From assembly GCA_944989445.1 (NCBI GenBank), contig CALYLW010001188.1:124001-188000 (forward strand): a stretch of DNA of 64,000 bases. The letters are read 5' to 3'. Source of the DNA: Ampullaceana balthica (Eukaryota > Mollusca > Gastropoda > Lymnaeidae). Shown here in pieces: positions 1 to 10,229 of the stretch. The translations under genes and the position numbers were made by a program. Under the pieces are notes generated by a model. The model was not told the DNA's origin. It ran no database searches and worked only from the letters and a program-made list of their open reading frames with translations. Every line of letters begins with the position of its first letter. The stretch's first letter is position 1.

Positions 1-289
1 ATGTAGTTTAAAATAAGAACAAAAGATATTATTTCTGAATTAAGTTAATATTTTTAATAGAACGCTTTTTTTGTTTGGTTATTTTGGTCAATTTGACCAG
101 AATTTTTACGTTTAAGAGACATTTAAAGAAAATAAATATTTTAAAAATAATAATTTAAAAGAATAAACATGTGAAAAGTAAATGTACTTTTTATTAAAGA
201 CGTCTGGGATAAACATATTCTCTCCTTACTTGTATACATTGAAACCGTTTACAGTTTAAAGTTTACACGACATCTGCGCCATGAAACGA

Positions 290-460
290 TCATTTGATAA
301 TCATAATTTTGTTTACAGTTTCGAAGCACAGTTTTCGAAGAGCTAATGGCTCAAACACAATTGGTGATCTCCAGTGTTATAGCTCCTCAGTTGACTATGA
401 TCCAACTTTGTCCCAGGAGCCACGGAAAACTGGAAGAGAAGAGTTGTTACCTTGTAGGCC
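290..460 (-). pseudogene. degenerate exon-like segment, paralogous to 3478-3693
   Basis: On the minus strand this stretch aligns by eye with the segment near 3.5-3.7 kb. Both share the peptide pattern EIT(T/N)C..., then ISS(S)(T)KTV.RNC, and both keep the nucleotide string CTGCGCCATGA at the far edge. This copy carries in-frame stops in the matching frame. It runs straight into the 27-bp minisatellite. I do not recognise the protein. It could be a relic exon of a duplicated gene or part of a dispersed repeat. Confidence 0.3.
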
Positions 461-930
461 ATATGTTACGGAGATATCGGGTAGGCAATAAGTTGCGAAG
501 ATACTGGGTAGGCAATAGGTTACGGAGATATCGGGTAGGCAATAAGTTGCGAAGATACTGGGTAGGCAATAGGTTACGGAGATACCGGGTAGGCAATAAG
601 TTACAGAGATATCGGATAGGCAATTAGTTACGGAGATATCGGGTAGGCAATAAGTTACGGATATATCGGGTAGGCAATACGTTACGGAGATATCGGGTAG
701 GCAATAAGTTACGAAGATATCGGGTAGGCAATAAGTTACGCAGATATCGGGTAGGCAATAAGTTACGGAGATATCGGGTAGGCAATAAGTTACGGAGATA
801 TCGGGTAGGCAATAAGTTACGGATATATCGGGTAGGCAATAAGTTACGGAGATATCGGGTAGGCAATAAGTTACGGAGATACGGGAAGGCAATAAGTTAA
901 TGGAGATACCGGGTAAGCAATAATTTACGG
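461..930. repeat. 27-bp minisatellite, about 17 copies
   Basis: Tandem copies of TTACGGAGATATCGGGTAGG followed by CAATAAG fill the interval. Early copies (about 485-600) alternate between two forms, one with TTGCGAAGATACTGGG; later copies are more uniform. Because the unit is a multiple of three, long open frames arise on both strands (RYRVGNKL-type on plus, PDISVTYCL-type on minus). No codon or domain evidence makes these genes. Confidence 0.95.
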
Positions 931-1411
931 AAATTTATAAGATAAAAAAAAACAATGTTACTGCACGAAAACAATTTTTTCATCACCTTCTCCTTACACA
1001 CTTTTGTTTTTTCTAAAAAAATAAGATGAAATAAAAATGTAATAGATCTATAGGCTATTTTAAAAAAAAAGTAACTTTAAAACCGCAGGAGATTAGCTTC
1101 TGAGGTTACATTTAAAAAAAAAGACATTTTAACAACATAAAAATTTAATTTTTGTTCCTTTTGTCATGAATTTATATTATTTTGGGAGATAAGATTTGAG
1201 CAATGAATGAACAAGGGGAAAGAACTTGTTCATTTATGTTTCTCACACATTTGGTTAAAGAGATTTGTCGTACAAAAAAATATCAACGTGTATTCAATTT
1301 TAAAAAAAAATACTTGAGACGAGGTCATTAACTTTTATCTGTTCATAAAAATACCATGACTATAGTTAAAATTATTCATGGCTATGTCATAAAATAAATG
1401 ATTTATTTTGG
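931..1411. other. AT-rich non-coding stretch
   Basis: Poly-A/T-rich sequence without recognisable gene, repeat or structured RNA. Confidence 0.6.
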
Positions 1412-1533
1412 TCAGCGTTGAAATCGAGAGACAAAAAGACAAGTGTGGCAACACGAAGCGATAGACACCCAATAATGTACTCTGGGCGGGACACTTACAA
1501 AGTCGTGTTACTAACAGAATTGAGATTCCTGAG
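1412..1533 (+). CDS. possible internal exon, unknown protein
   Basis: An acceptor-like TATTTTGGTCAG precedes an open stretch containing SRDKKTSVATRSDRH and ending RFLR before a GTAGGT donor-like site. The peptide is basic and richer in G+C than its surroundings. Its 3' phase does not match the first exon of the plus-strand gene at 4052, so if real it needs another exon between them. It may equally be chance. Confidence 0.18.
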
Positions 1534-2143
1534 GGTAGGTTTTATAAAAATAAACGGGATTTTAAAAAAAAACAACAAAAAAAAACAAAAACAAACACAC
1601 ACAAGAGAGGAACGATTTTGTGAAATTTTCTAAAAGCATATTTTCGTTATTTTGGCGCAATTGTAAAAAAATATGTGACAGATCATTAATTTAAAGGGCA
1701 TAGAGGTCGAGTCAGTTTTAAGTCACAGTTTTGTTCCCGTGGCAATGGGCTTCCCGAGTCCTTAGTAGGATAGCCAAAAGTGGCTTGGTATTGTGCCACA
1801 CACATCCTCTAATAGCCGTGGCCTGTCTGTGCTTTCTTCGGACCATACCAAAATTCATTTTGAAACATTTTCCGTAAATTTTAACAGGCTTTTTTTATCA
1901 ATAATTTCAGTATAATAAACAGATATAAATAGGATGCATTTCTTTTTACACGGAGAGCGTTTCATATGGTATTTCACCATAAATATAAAATATACTGGTT
2001 TATTGTTAAATTATCTATATGTAAATAATTCACCAAAGCGAGTATGCTCAAACAAGCATGAAGAATGACCCTCGCTGGGGTCAACCAATCAGTTTAGGCT
2101 AGCGTTTGCGTTCATTTGCACTGTTCCTTCACAGGATAACGTG
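1534..2143. other. non-coding, with part of a dispersed repeat
   Basis: The part 1675-1860 is less AT-rich and looks like unidentified dispersed repeat. Near 2064-2096 a string with ATGACCCTCGCTGGGGTCAA recurs in diverged form near 2281-2313, so the two flank the tRNA-like element as imperfect direct repeats. Confidence 0.4.
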
Positions 2144-2215
2144 TGATTCATACTGTAGTGGTTATCATGAACGCCTTACACGCGGAATGTCCTGGGTTCA
2201 AGCCCAAGCGACAAA
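2144..2215 (+). repeat. tRNA-Val-like head of a SINE
   Basis: The string TAGTGGTTATCATG matches a tRNA A box, CCTTACACGC an anticodon arm with UAC anticodon (Val), and CTGGGTTCAAGCCCAAG a B box/T arm with one mispair. The presumed acceptor strands (TGATTCA and CGACAAA) do not pair, and T-rich DNA follows. This is therefore a tRNA-derived SINE head or tRNA pseudogene rather than a working tRNA gene. Confidence 0.65.
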
Positions 2216-3477
2216 ATTATTTTTTTAATTTTTAAAAAATGTGTGTTTTGTGCCCAGTTCTTTGCCCCCATTTTTGCGAAAATGACTGACCCTCTCTAGG
2301 GCCATCCAATCACAGTTTATGATTGGCAAGCTAGGGTGGTGAAGGGTGGTGGGCGGGTAGGTAACCACAGTGCGAATTTCTCAAGACCAACAATGCGTCG
2401 GTGGTTCCCCTCCCCCACACAGACGTTCACTCGCTTTGTTTTGATTTCTTCGTGCTGTATTTTGTGTCTGTTCTTTCCCCCTTTCTTTACACTATCTATG
2501 AGCAAGTCTGCGCCGTAAGCTTTGGCCGCGGGGCGCATCTACCTTGTTTTAAATATTGAATGAAATGTGATTAACCACATAACATTTTTGATTATTATAA
2601 TAAATGACTTTAACGTTAGAATAAACCAGCAATTCACTAATGTGATGCAGTTAAATATCATGCTGTGGCTCTCTTCTAAATCGCCGGCACGGAATCGTAA
2701 CAAATTTCTCCTCTAAAAACAAAACACACTGATCTTATTTAGATAGAATAGTAAAGTTAAGTCCCCCTTTCGGACAATGCTGGCCTATTGGGCAAGTAAA
2801 GAAGCGTTCTCAAGTTTCTATAGCCAAGGCACATTGCAAAGCCGCCTTTACTTTCAATGAATGGCGTCAGGTAGCCCAATCGGATATAGGTTGACTCCGG
2901 GACACCTTTGGCCTCGGGATCATTTAGAAGAATGGTCTGAGATAAGAAAATCTACGGCTATGAATTACGATGGCTATTTTATCTCAAATAGTCTATTTTA
3001 TTTGATATGTAGAAAAAAGACCCAAATGTCACTATGCAGACTTTTTCTGAGATAAAGCTATCAATTAGAATACAACATAAATAGATGGTTTGTGTGAATA
3101 CAACACTAAATGCAAGCTTTATTAGTGGACAAATACAGGATTAAGCGTTTCGAAAAATTATGTCTTCAGTACAAACAAATAAACGAAAGTCTTTAAATTC
3201 CATTTACATAATTTATATATAGGTCAGATACTGTGAGTTTTTATTTAATGCTACTAATGCTACCCCAAAATTGTGTAGTTATTTTTAAAAAAAGATACTT
3301 CAAAAAGAAAAAAAACAATCCTCGCATTTATTAAAATGCTGGGCTCCGCAAATTTAGTGGTAAATAATTAAGTTGAGAAGACATAACTATTACCAGACAT
3401 TTATTTACATTTGATTACATGATCTGCAAATAATTTACTTTCATAAATGACGCTGAGTAACCACAATTCCTCTATGA
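2216..3477. other. no convincing gene
   Basis: The part 2281-2540 is less AT-rich and holds short overlapping open frames on both strands with no recognisable domain. A moderately G+C-rich patch at 2760-2960 is likewise unassigned. The rest is AT-rich filler. Confidence 0.45.
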
Positions 3478-3693
3478 TTAGAAATTCGGGGACATAATAA
3501 GACCACAAGACTGCGCCATGAGCAGGCCACATATTTTAATTATTCCCATACTTCTCGTTGTACAGTTCCGACTCACAGTTTTCGTGGAGCTACTAATGCG
3601 CCCATCACATGTGGTGATCTCCCGCGCATTAGCACATCTGTTGACGTCAGTCCAATTTTGGATGTGGAGACCCAGAGAACTGATGGATACAAT
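3478..3693 (-). CDS. exon-like open frame, unknown protein
   Basis: The minus strand is open for 71 codons and includes HIQNWTDVNRCANAREITTC, then DGRISSSTKTVSRNC, ending LIMSPNF and stop. A paralogous but stop-broken copy sits at 290-460, and the shared peptide blocks suggest the frame was once coding. There is no obvious start codon, so it would be a terminal exon or a relic. The four cysteines suggest a secreted protein, but no family is recognised. Confidence 0.3.
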   Translation of the reverse strand: MVSISSLGLHIQNWTDVNRCANAREITTCDGRISSSTKTVSRNCTTRSMGIIKICGLLMAQSCGLIMSPNF

Positions 3694-4051
3694 TCATTAG
3701 GTGGGCCGTGATGATTTAGGTTACTTTAATTTATAAAGCAAGCTGTGTTATATAAAACCTTACAAACGGATAGAGTGTTATCAAATAAATTAAAAAGAAA
3801 TAGCTGTAGTTTTATTTCCCGTAATTCATTTCAACTTTATTTCCGGTGCATTGTTTTAAAATTAAAAGACAATAAGAGGAAAAGGATGTGTGAATAAAAT
3901 AACTTGATTAAAAAACAAATAAAGAACAATATATTTGATAATAACTATATTTAACTTATTTGTTTTAGGGGAAAGCATTCGCGTTTTATGTATTATTTTT
4001 CAATAATAACTTTTTGCCATGATTATGTCCTTCATTTGGTTATTGTCTAAG
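3694..4051. other. non-coding stretch upstream of exon A
   Basis: AT-rich sequence ending in the pyrimidine-containing acceptor TTGGTTATTGTCTAAG used for the exon starting at 4052. Nothing else seen. Confidence 0.5.
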
Positions 4052-5747
4052 GTTTGAACTACAGAGACGATGAGGCCAGTGCAACACAAAGTCCAAGCCA
4101 GCGCACTGGCCTCCATGCTGGACACTTAGAAAATCCCGGACATCATAAAGGTAAGAAGTCTTTAAGAAATATATACAAAGCACAGAAAAGAGAACACACG
4201 TTAAGTCAGTAAAGACTGAAGTAAACGGAGCCAAATTAATCAGATAAGATAATAAATTGTAGAAGAAAAATTTACAGGAACGTTGGTGTGATTTGTCTTC
4301 AAACCTTTGTAATAATAAGACGAAGTAAAAACAAAGCATACAATGACTCAGTTGTGAAACGCTCTATTTCGTCTGTCATAAATTAATTTTAATGTCATGG
4401 AAAATGCTGTGCTAAATTTATACTTCGATGCATTTCTTGACAATTGAAAAATATTTGAAATATGATGATTAACTTAGATAAAACCAACATCACCAAAAAT
4501 TAAAAATAAATATAAGCTCATAATAAATATTATAAAAAAATCAAAACAACAAAGCTATTAAGTCTTAAATTTTATTTTGATATTAATACAAGTAATATAA
4601 ATAGGTAGGCCTAAAATTCAATCGTATCTATAAAAATATTTTTAAAATTAATAATACAATTTGAATTATCAGGCTCATAAACATGGTAAATAAAATAAAA
4701 CATTTCAAATACAACAACTTTCAGGTAAGTAAAAGTGACTTCACGCATTCATAATTCTTTGTAGGAGAAGTGAAGACTTGGGTGTATTGCTCTTGAATGT
4801 GAATTAGAGCAGACATTTTATGAAGTAATGTGAACTCAACAACATCTTTTGCCAAGCTTACTAAATAAATTTCTTCTTTGCATCTAGATCGACACTCACA
4901 CTTGGATCCAGACAATCTTATAACTTTGCGCGAAGTAGGAAATGCCGATGAAATGCAGATTTTTCCTCCCATCGACATTCATGTCCATCATCCTATACCA
5001 ACCAGAAGAGGTAACAGAAAATACTTTGTGTAACGTAGAATGGAAAGTGACAAAATTATTGATGTTACTTTTACAGGGCTTTTTAAAAGTGTAAACATAA
5101 TGACAAAGACACTGAGCCTAAAATAAGTCTGAAATTAATTTTCGTCTGAATTAAAAGAAAATAGCCTAATGCCCTTTTCAGCTAATTAACACTATCGAAC
5201 GTGGGCTCCAAAAAAAACATCGCCTTCAAAAAATTATGATTGCTTTTGCCCATTGTAACACCTCTGGTATCATGCTTATATTGAAAACCCTGTATTACTG
5301 TCTAGTAAAAAAATTAGTTCTACAAGACTTAAAAATACTTGATACAAAGCAAAGAAAACTTTGAGAGATTTGAGCTAAGTGTTGATTGTTATAAAATTAA
5401 AAATAAATATTAATCAAAATATACAGCATGCAGAGTAAAGAAGAACAAAATAATTTGCATTTAATCTCGAAATTAACTGCTTAAGTATATAAGGACATTA
5501 AATACGTTAAGACAATGAAAAGCGTATACACCATGAACTTGCATTTCATTTTTCAACCACCAATCTCGACATCTAACGTCTGTATATAGAAACTAGCAGC
5601 AGGAGTTGTCAGGAGCCCGCAATCATCGCCGAAGTTGATGGACCAACAAGAAGAATTTTGGATTCAAAGATAACGCAGCGTGAACAAGGGAATTCACCCG
5701 AGTTGCAATACTTTGAACCCCATGACGTCAATCTACATCCCATCTGA
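4052..5747 (+). CDS. 3' end of an unrecognised spliced gene (three exons: 4052-4150, 4888-5010, 5590-5747)
   Basis: Three short exons join perfectly. Exon A ends HLENPGHHK and the donor AAG/GTAAGAAG. Exon B follows the acceptor TTCTTCTTTGCATCTAG, contains DPDNLITLREVGNADEMQIF and ends at GAG/GTAACAG. Exon C follows TCTGTATATAG, contains QEPAIIAEVDGPTRRILDSK and stops at TGA after NLHPI. Both internal introns are phase 1 (one base carried as G), and exon A may also start in phase 1, so all three keep one frame of about 125 codons. An AATAAA lies near 5790. The chain is hydrophilic, Pro/His-rich and acidic, as in a cytoplasmic tail or disordered C-terminus. I do not recognise the family; upstream exons are probably outside the window or in the first 4 kb. 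Confidence 0.6.
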
Positions 5748-7073
5748 AGAATAGGTGCAGGTTAAAACAATGAATTCATGTTTTCTTAAAAATAAATCAT
5801 GTTAGAAATACGTTGTTGCCTTTTGTTTTAATATTAATAAGATGTCCAAAATACTAACTATTACTACTGCTAATTATATGTTAAAACACTCTAGTATGCA
5901 TTATGTTTCTTAAGTCATGGAACAAGAAACCATCAAAAAATAATTGCCTCTTCATTAGTTTTCAGTGCCATAGAAATTGGATACTCCGTAGTTCTGTCCT
6001 AACTTTGAAAAGCTGTCTCTTTGTAATCTTTATATATTGCACGACCTTGACCTCAATTCTTAAGTTTAAATGTATTACATTTTTTATCAACTAAACTTTG
6101 TTTTGATCTGCGAACTTTTTTGCTGCATTTTGTTTTGCACATCCACCTTTACTCAATACAATGTGTGCATTCACACATTATCATCTTTAGTCTGTGTTTA
6201 TCAATAATTTAAATACCAAATTTATAATAATCATTATGCTCAACAGGGACATATAAAACTACAGATGTCAGAGACAATACAACAACAGAAACAAAGTTCC
6301 AAAATATGCAAGGGTGCATCACCCAGGCAAGCTGGGTTTACATTGATCATGCAATGTTAGCGCGCTGTACATAAGCTTTATTTAGCTTGAAAAACATCTT
6401 CTATGTTTTATTTGTGTTGTGAATATAATATTTTAGTCTTCAATGATAATCCCTCTCCCAGCACCTCTAAGATTAGAAAAGAAATTTTAAATTTGAACGT
6501 ACAAATTTATTTCAATAAAAAGATTTGAATATGGAAAAATTTAAAAGAATTAAAGAATTCATCGGATTGCAGAGTTCGAATAATACACCCAAAATATTTC
6601 GTTTGGGGATATACATTTTTAAAAAGAGGAATGTGTTTTTTCTCCTAGGCATAATTTTAAAAAAATTTAAATTTGGAGGCAACCACAAAATTCGGTCAAA
6701 ACGTTTTTTCATTTGTTATAAAAGTGATTTTGTGTGCTCAATTATCGCGCCCATGTATTTTGGCGCCTGGGGCCATATCTAACCCCTGCCCCAACACCCC
6801 TCGCTTTGCTATTGCTCCTAGGGGGCGTATTAAATGGATTTGTTTTTAAAAAGTCATTTAATTAATTCCAAATAATTTGTAAATACGTAATATTCCAAAA
6901 ATTTTAAAGTACATTGATCATTAATATAGCACATTTATAGATATTATAACTATACATATACAAATTTTTTCTATATTTAAACATATACTTATATAGCTCT
7001 TCAATTTTATATCTTTAAACTTTAAGAAATAGTTTTTACTATCTCAACCTTTCATATTTCACTTAAATCTTAA
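5748..7073. other. 3' flank and AT-rich intergenic DNA
   Basis: Contains the likely polyadenylation signal of the plus-strand gene near 5790. At 6740-6835 there is a small G+C-rich island that looks like a transposon scrap. No other gene signal. Confidence 0.45.
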
Positions 7074-7081
7074 CAGTAACT

Positions 7082-7279
7082 CAGTGGCATCACTAGGGGG
7101 TGCGGGGGTGCGGACTGCACCGGGTGACACCATCAAATGGGGTGACAATAAAATGTTAAGTTCTGTATGTTCCCCTTATTTTGCCTTGACAGACTCAGAG
7201 GAGGCCTATGGGCTAAGTCGTGAGGGGGTGACAACATGAGCTACCGCACTGGGTGACACCAACCCTAGTGACGCCTCTG
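7082..7279. mobile_element. hAT-type MITE
   Basis: The ends form a terminal inverted repeat: CAGTGGCATCACTAGGG on the left, and on the reverse strand CAGAGGCGTCACTAGGG at the right. An 8-bp target duplication flanks it (CAGTAACT at 7074-7081, CTGTAACT at 7280-7287, one mismatch). The 198-bp body has no ORF and includes GGGTGACA motifs in both halves. CAG termini and 8-bp TSDs are hAT hallmarks. Confidence 0.75.
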
Positions 7280-7287
7280 CTGTAACT

Positions 7288-10229
7288 TACTGCTCATCCA
7301 CCCAAAGCGCAAGCACACACACAAATACACGAACAATTTAATAATGGTTAAGCAAAAGAATTTCAGGAGAATTAAAGAATACCATTTATAATTAAGTCAA
7401 AGAATAAATTCTGCCCTTGAATAATTTATTAACTCATCAAATTGTTTCTGTTTATTTGCAACAAGAGTTAAAAAGGATACAAAATTTGTTTTAAAATATC
7501 CTTTATTGAAGTGTAATATTTGATTATTTAAAAAAATAATTTTTTTAGGGTATCACCTAAAATAGTTACAACAATTTTTGGGTTTAATTTTGATTTTATA
7601 TATTTCGTTCATGCACCAATTACAATATGTTGTAATGCTCGTGTATTTGAATTGGCTTTTACACGATTAGCTAAACCAAAATGTATCATTTGTACCCTTC
7701 AACATTTTAATTATCTTGAAGTTACCGTTACACTCCCACACACACACGCTACACATTAACATAAACACACACACACACAAACAAGGGCGTGAAACACAAA
7801 AGCATACACACAATCAGAAAACACAGTTCATGAAATTAAGAGAGTTTTTTCAAGTCTTAGAGAGTATGTAAATTACTTAGTATTCCGCTAGAAAATAACC
7901 AAAAAAAACGTAATCTTAAGTTTTTAAAAAATTGTCTTGAAAAATATTTGTTATAAAAAAACTAAGCTATTACATTTTTTTATTGAATATAAATAGAAAA
8001 TTCAATATCCGATTGAGTCGCAATGGTTGTATCCTTAAATTATGTTCCAAAAATAAATATTGTTTGGATGAATAAAGAGTTTAAATTCATACATCTCTGA
8101 AAAAATGTCATTCTAAAAATGGTATCCAAAGCATAAGAGTTGATTTGTTGTTAATTCAATTATTTAATTGATAAATTGATATTAACTATCTTAGGTTGGA
8201 AAGTGAAAAATGTTTAATTTAAAATACCCCCCCCCCGCTTTAGAATTTATTGAAATACCACAAATACGATTTTTTTAAAGTTCCTATCTTTTTTTAAAAT
8301 TAAATAACATAAATTCTATTTTTTTTAACTTCAAGACCAAACAAACAAAAGTGACAGAGAGTAAGAATAATTTTAACAATAGTTACAAGTGGTCTTTATA
8401 TTTGTTCTGTGGTACAATGTTAAGTAAGATTAATATAGAAATATTAAAGGATTATTAAACTTTGATGTAAATTGTTTTCTTGTTGTTTTAAAAAAAAATA
8501 CTAATTAATTTAAATACCTAGAAACAAACAAACAAACACGAGTTGGTGATAATTATAACAGCTCCGATATCAATCCATATTGAATGCTCACAGATGATAT
8601 AATCAGAAAGATGTCATGCAAACAGGGCATGTATGAGCCTTACAAGACGTTACTGTGACGTGTTGTCCGGCTCTCACATACCCTTTTTGCAAGACATCTA
8701 TCTACTTGTCTGTAAGTCTGATTGCCATCTCGCTCATATTTTGGTTAGCTCATATAAGACATACATCACGAAGAGAAGACATAAAAAGTGGGTGTTGGAT
8801 CATAGGATCAATCAAGAATGAGAATGTTAAGTCCATTTAATGGAGGTCGTTAGTACACACCAACACCGTGAGTTTTTGAGTGCTCACGTTGTCAGGTCAG
8901 TCATGCATAACATCACTACGATTTATTGAGAAGCTGAAGTTAGCAGGTCACTAGAAACTAGAATTCAATACCACTGAGTGTTGTTGAGTAGCTGAGGTTA
9001 ACCCATCTTAGCCTGTTAATCCATGATCGTAGTGTATTTGAAGCAGTGTTTTCTTCCGATTGTGTTCTCTTATGCGGTGTTTACGTTCAAAGGAATTTTT
9101 ATCGCTGAGTTATTATTTATGTTTAATTTTCAGTGTTGGTTTCTTAAATTTGTTTAAATATGGCTCTGTTCAGTAAATAAAAACCATATTTAAATTATTT
9201 TTTTTCATACATTTTAAGTAGAAATTCTCTCTCTAACCCACACTATTTAAGTTATGTAACTCAGATATATTTATTAGCTAAATAAGTTAAAAAGAATTTT
9301 ACAGTAAAAAAAGTTAACACGAATCGGGTGTGCAGAGTGTCATGGGAATTTATCAAAAGAAAGTGGGGGAAAAATTAATTCCAAACTTTTAAAAACTTGT
9401 AAGTCAATTTAATTTCATGATGTCACAGTGTCAGTTAGTTAGGATGTCCTTTATTTATACACAATATTTACGCCATGAAATCTAAACATGATCTATCCAA
9501 AACTGATGTAAGTTAAACCTAAATATAAGGAGAGATCAGAAAACGCGCCATCTTTTAGTTTTAATTTTAAAAACGTGTCTGTTATTCTAAATGTGATCAA
9601 TAGAAATGATCGAAACGTTCTATATTTGTGTGATAAGTTTTCCTAAAATATTTAAGTTTAAACAACAATTTGTGTACATAAATCTTGTGAGAATAGAAGT
9701 TTTTGAACTCAACCTACTAATATCATAAATATGTATACGGTATGAAGTATGCTGTAAGCCAGCACGTTGCCACAAGAAAACAATAGAAGTATTATTAACA
9801 CTTTAATTTTTTTTTAACGAAGCTTTGGTTTTACTGAATTTTTTAAACTAAAAGTTTTCATTTAAAAGAAAAGCAAGGCCTTGGTGAAGTCATTTACAAA
9901 TGTTTAATAATATTTACGTAGCATAGAACTAGTGCAATTTCATCTTAAAATTCGAAATATTTTTTGTGATATTTGGAAATGTGTTTAATGAACGAAAAAA
10001 AAAGAGAGAGAGCAATAGCTACAAGATTATTGCAAGTCATTGCGGGACAAGACAATATTTTCAAAATTAGATTCGGTGGAGTGCACTGAAGTCTGAAGCT
10101 AAGCTCCACCATATTTTATGTTGTTGCAGGAGCAAGTTCAAACATAATAGAAAGGAAAATGCATGGAACTATTCTGTGATTGGCAGTAAGTTGACAAGCT
10201 TAAACAATTTTCAAGTGTTGTGGAAATTG
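7288..10229. other. AT-rich intergenic DNA 3' of copy A
   Basis: There is an ACAC-rich patch at about 7735-7780 and a C9 run near 8227. The stretch 8600-9080 is less AT-rich with imperfect inverted bits (CATCACTACGAT against ATCGTAGTG). No coding or RNA gene was found. Confidence 0.45.

Noticed and set aside
395..892. Repeat ORFs PDISVTYCL and RYRVGNKL
   Set aside because: Open only because of the 27-bp unit; different frames are equally open.
2144..2215. Functional tRNA-Val gene
   Set aside because: Acceptor stem does not pair and the T stem has a mismatch; treated as SINE head.
6512..6782. Overlapping 66- and 85-codon ORFs on opposite strands
   Set aside because: AT-rich, hydrophobic and basic by composition, no splice or domain evidence.
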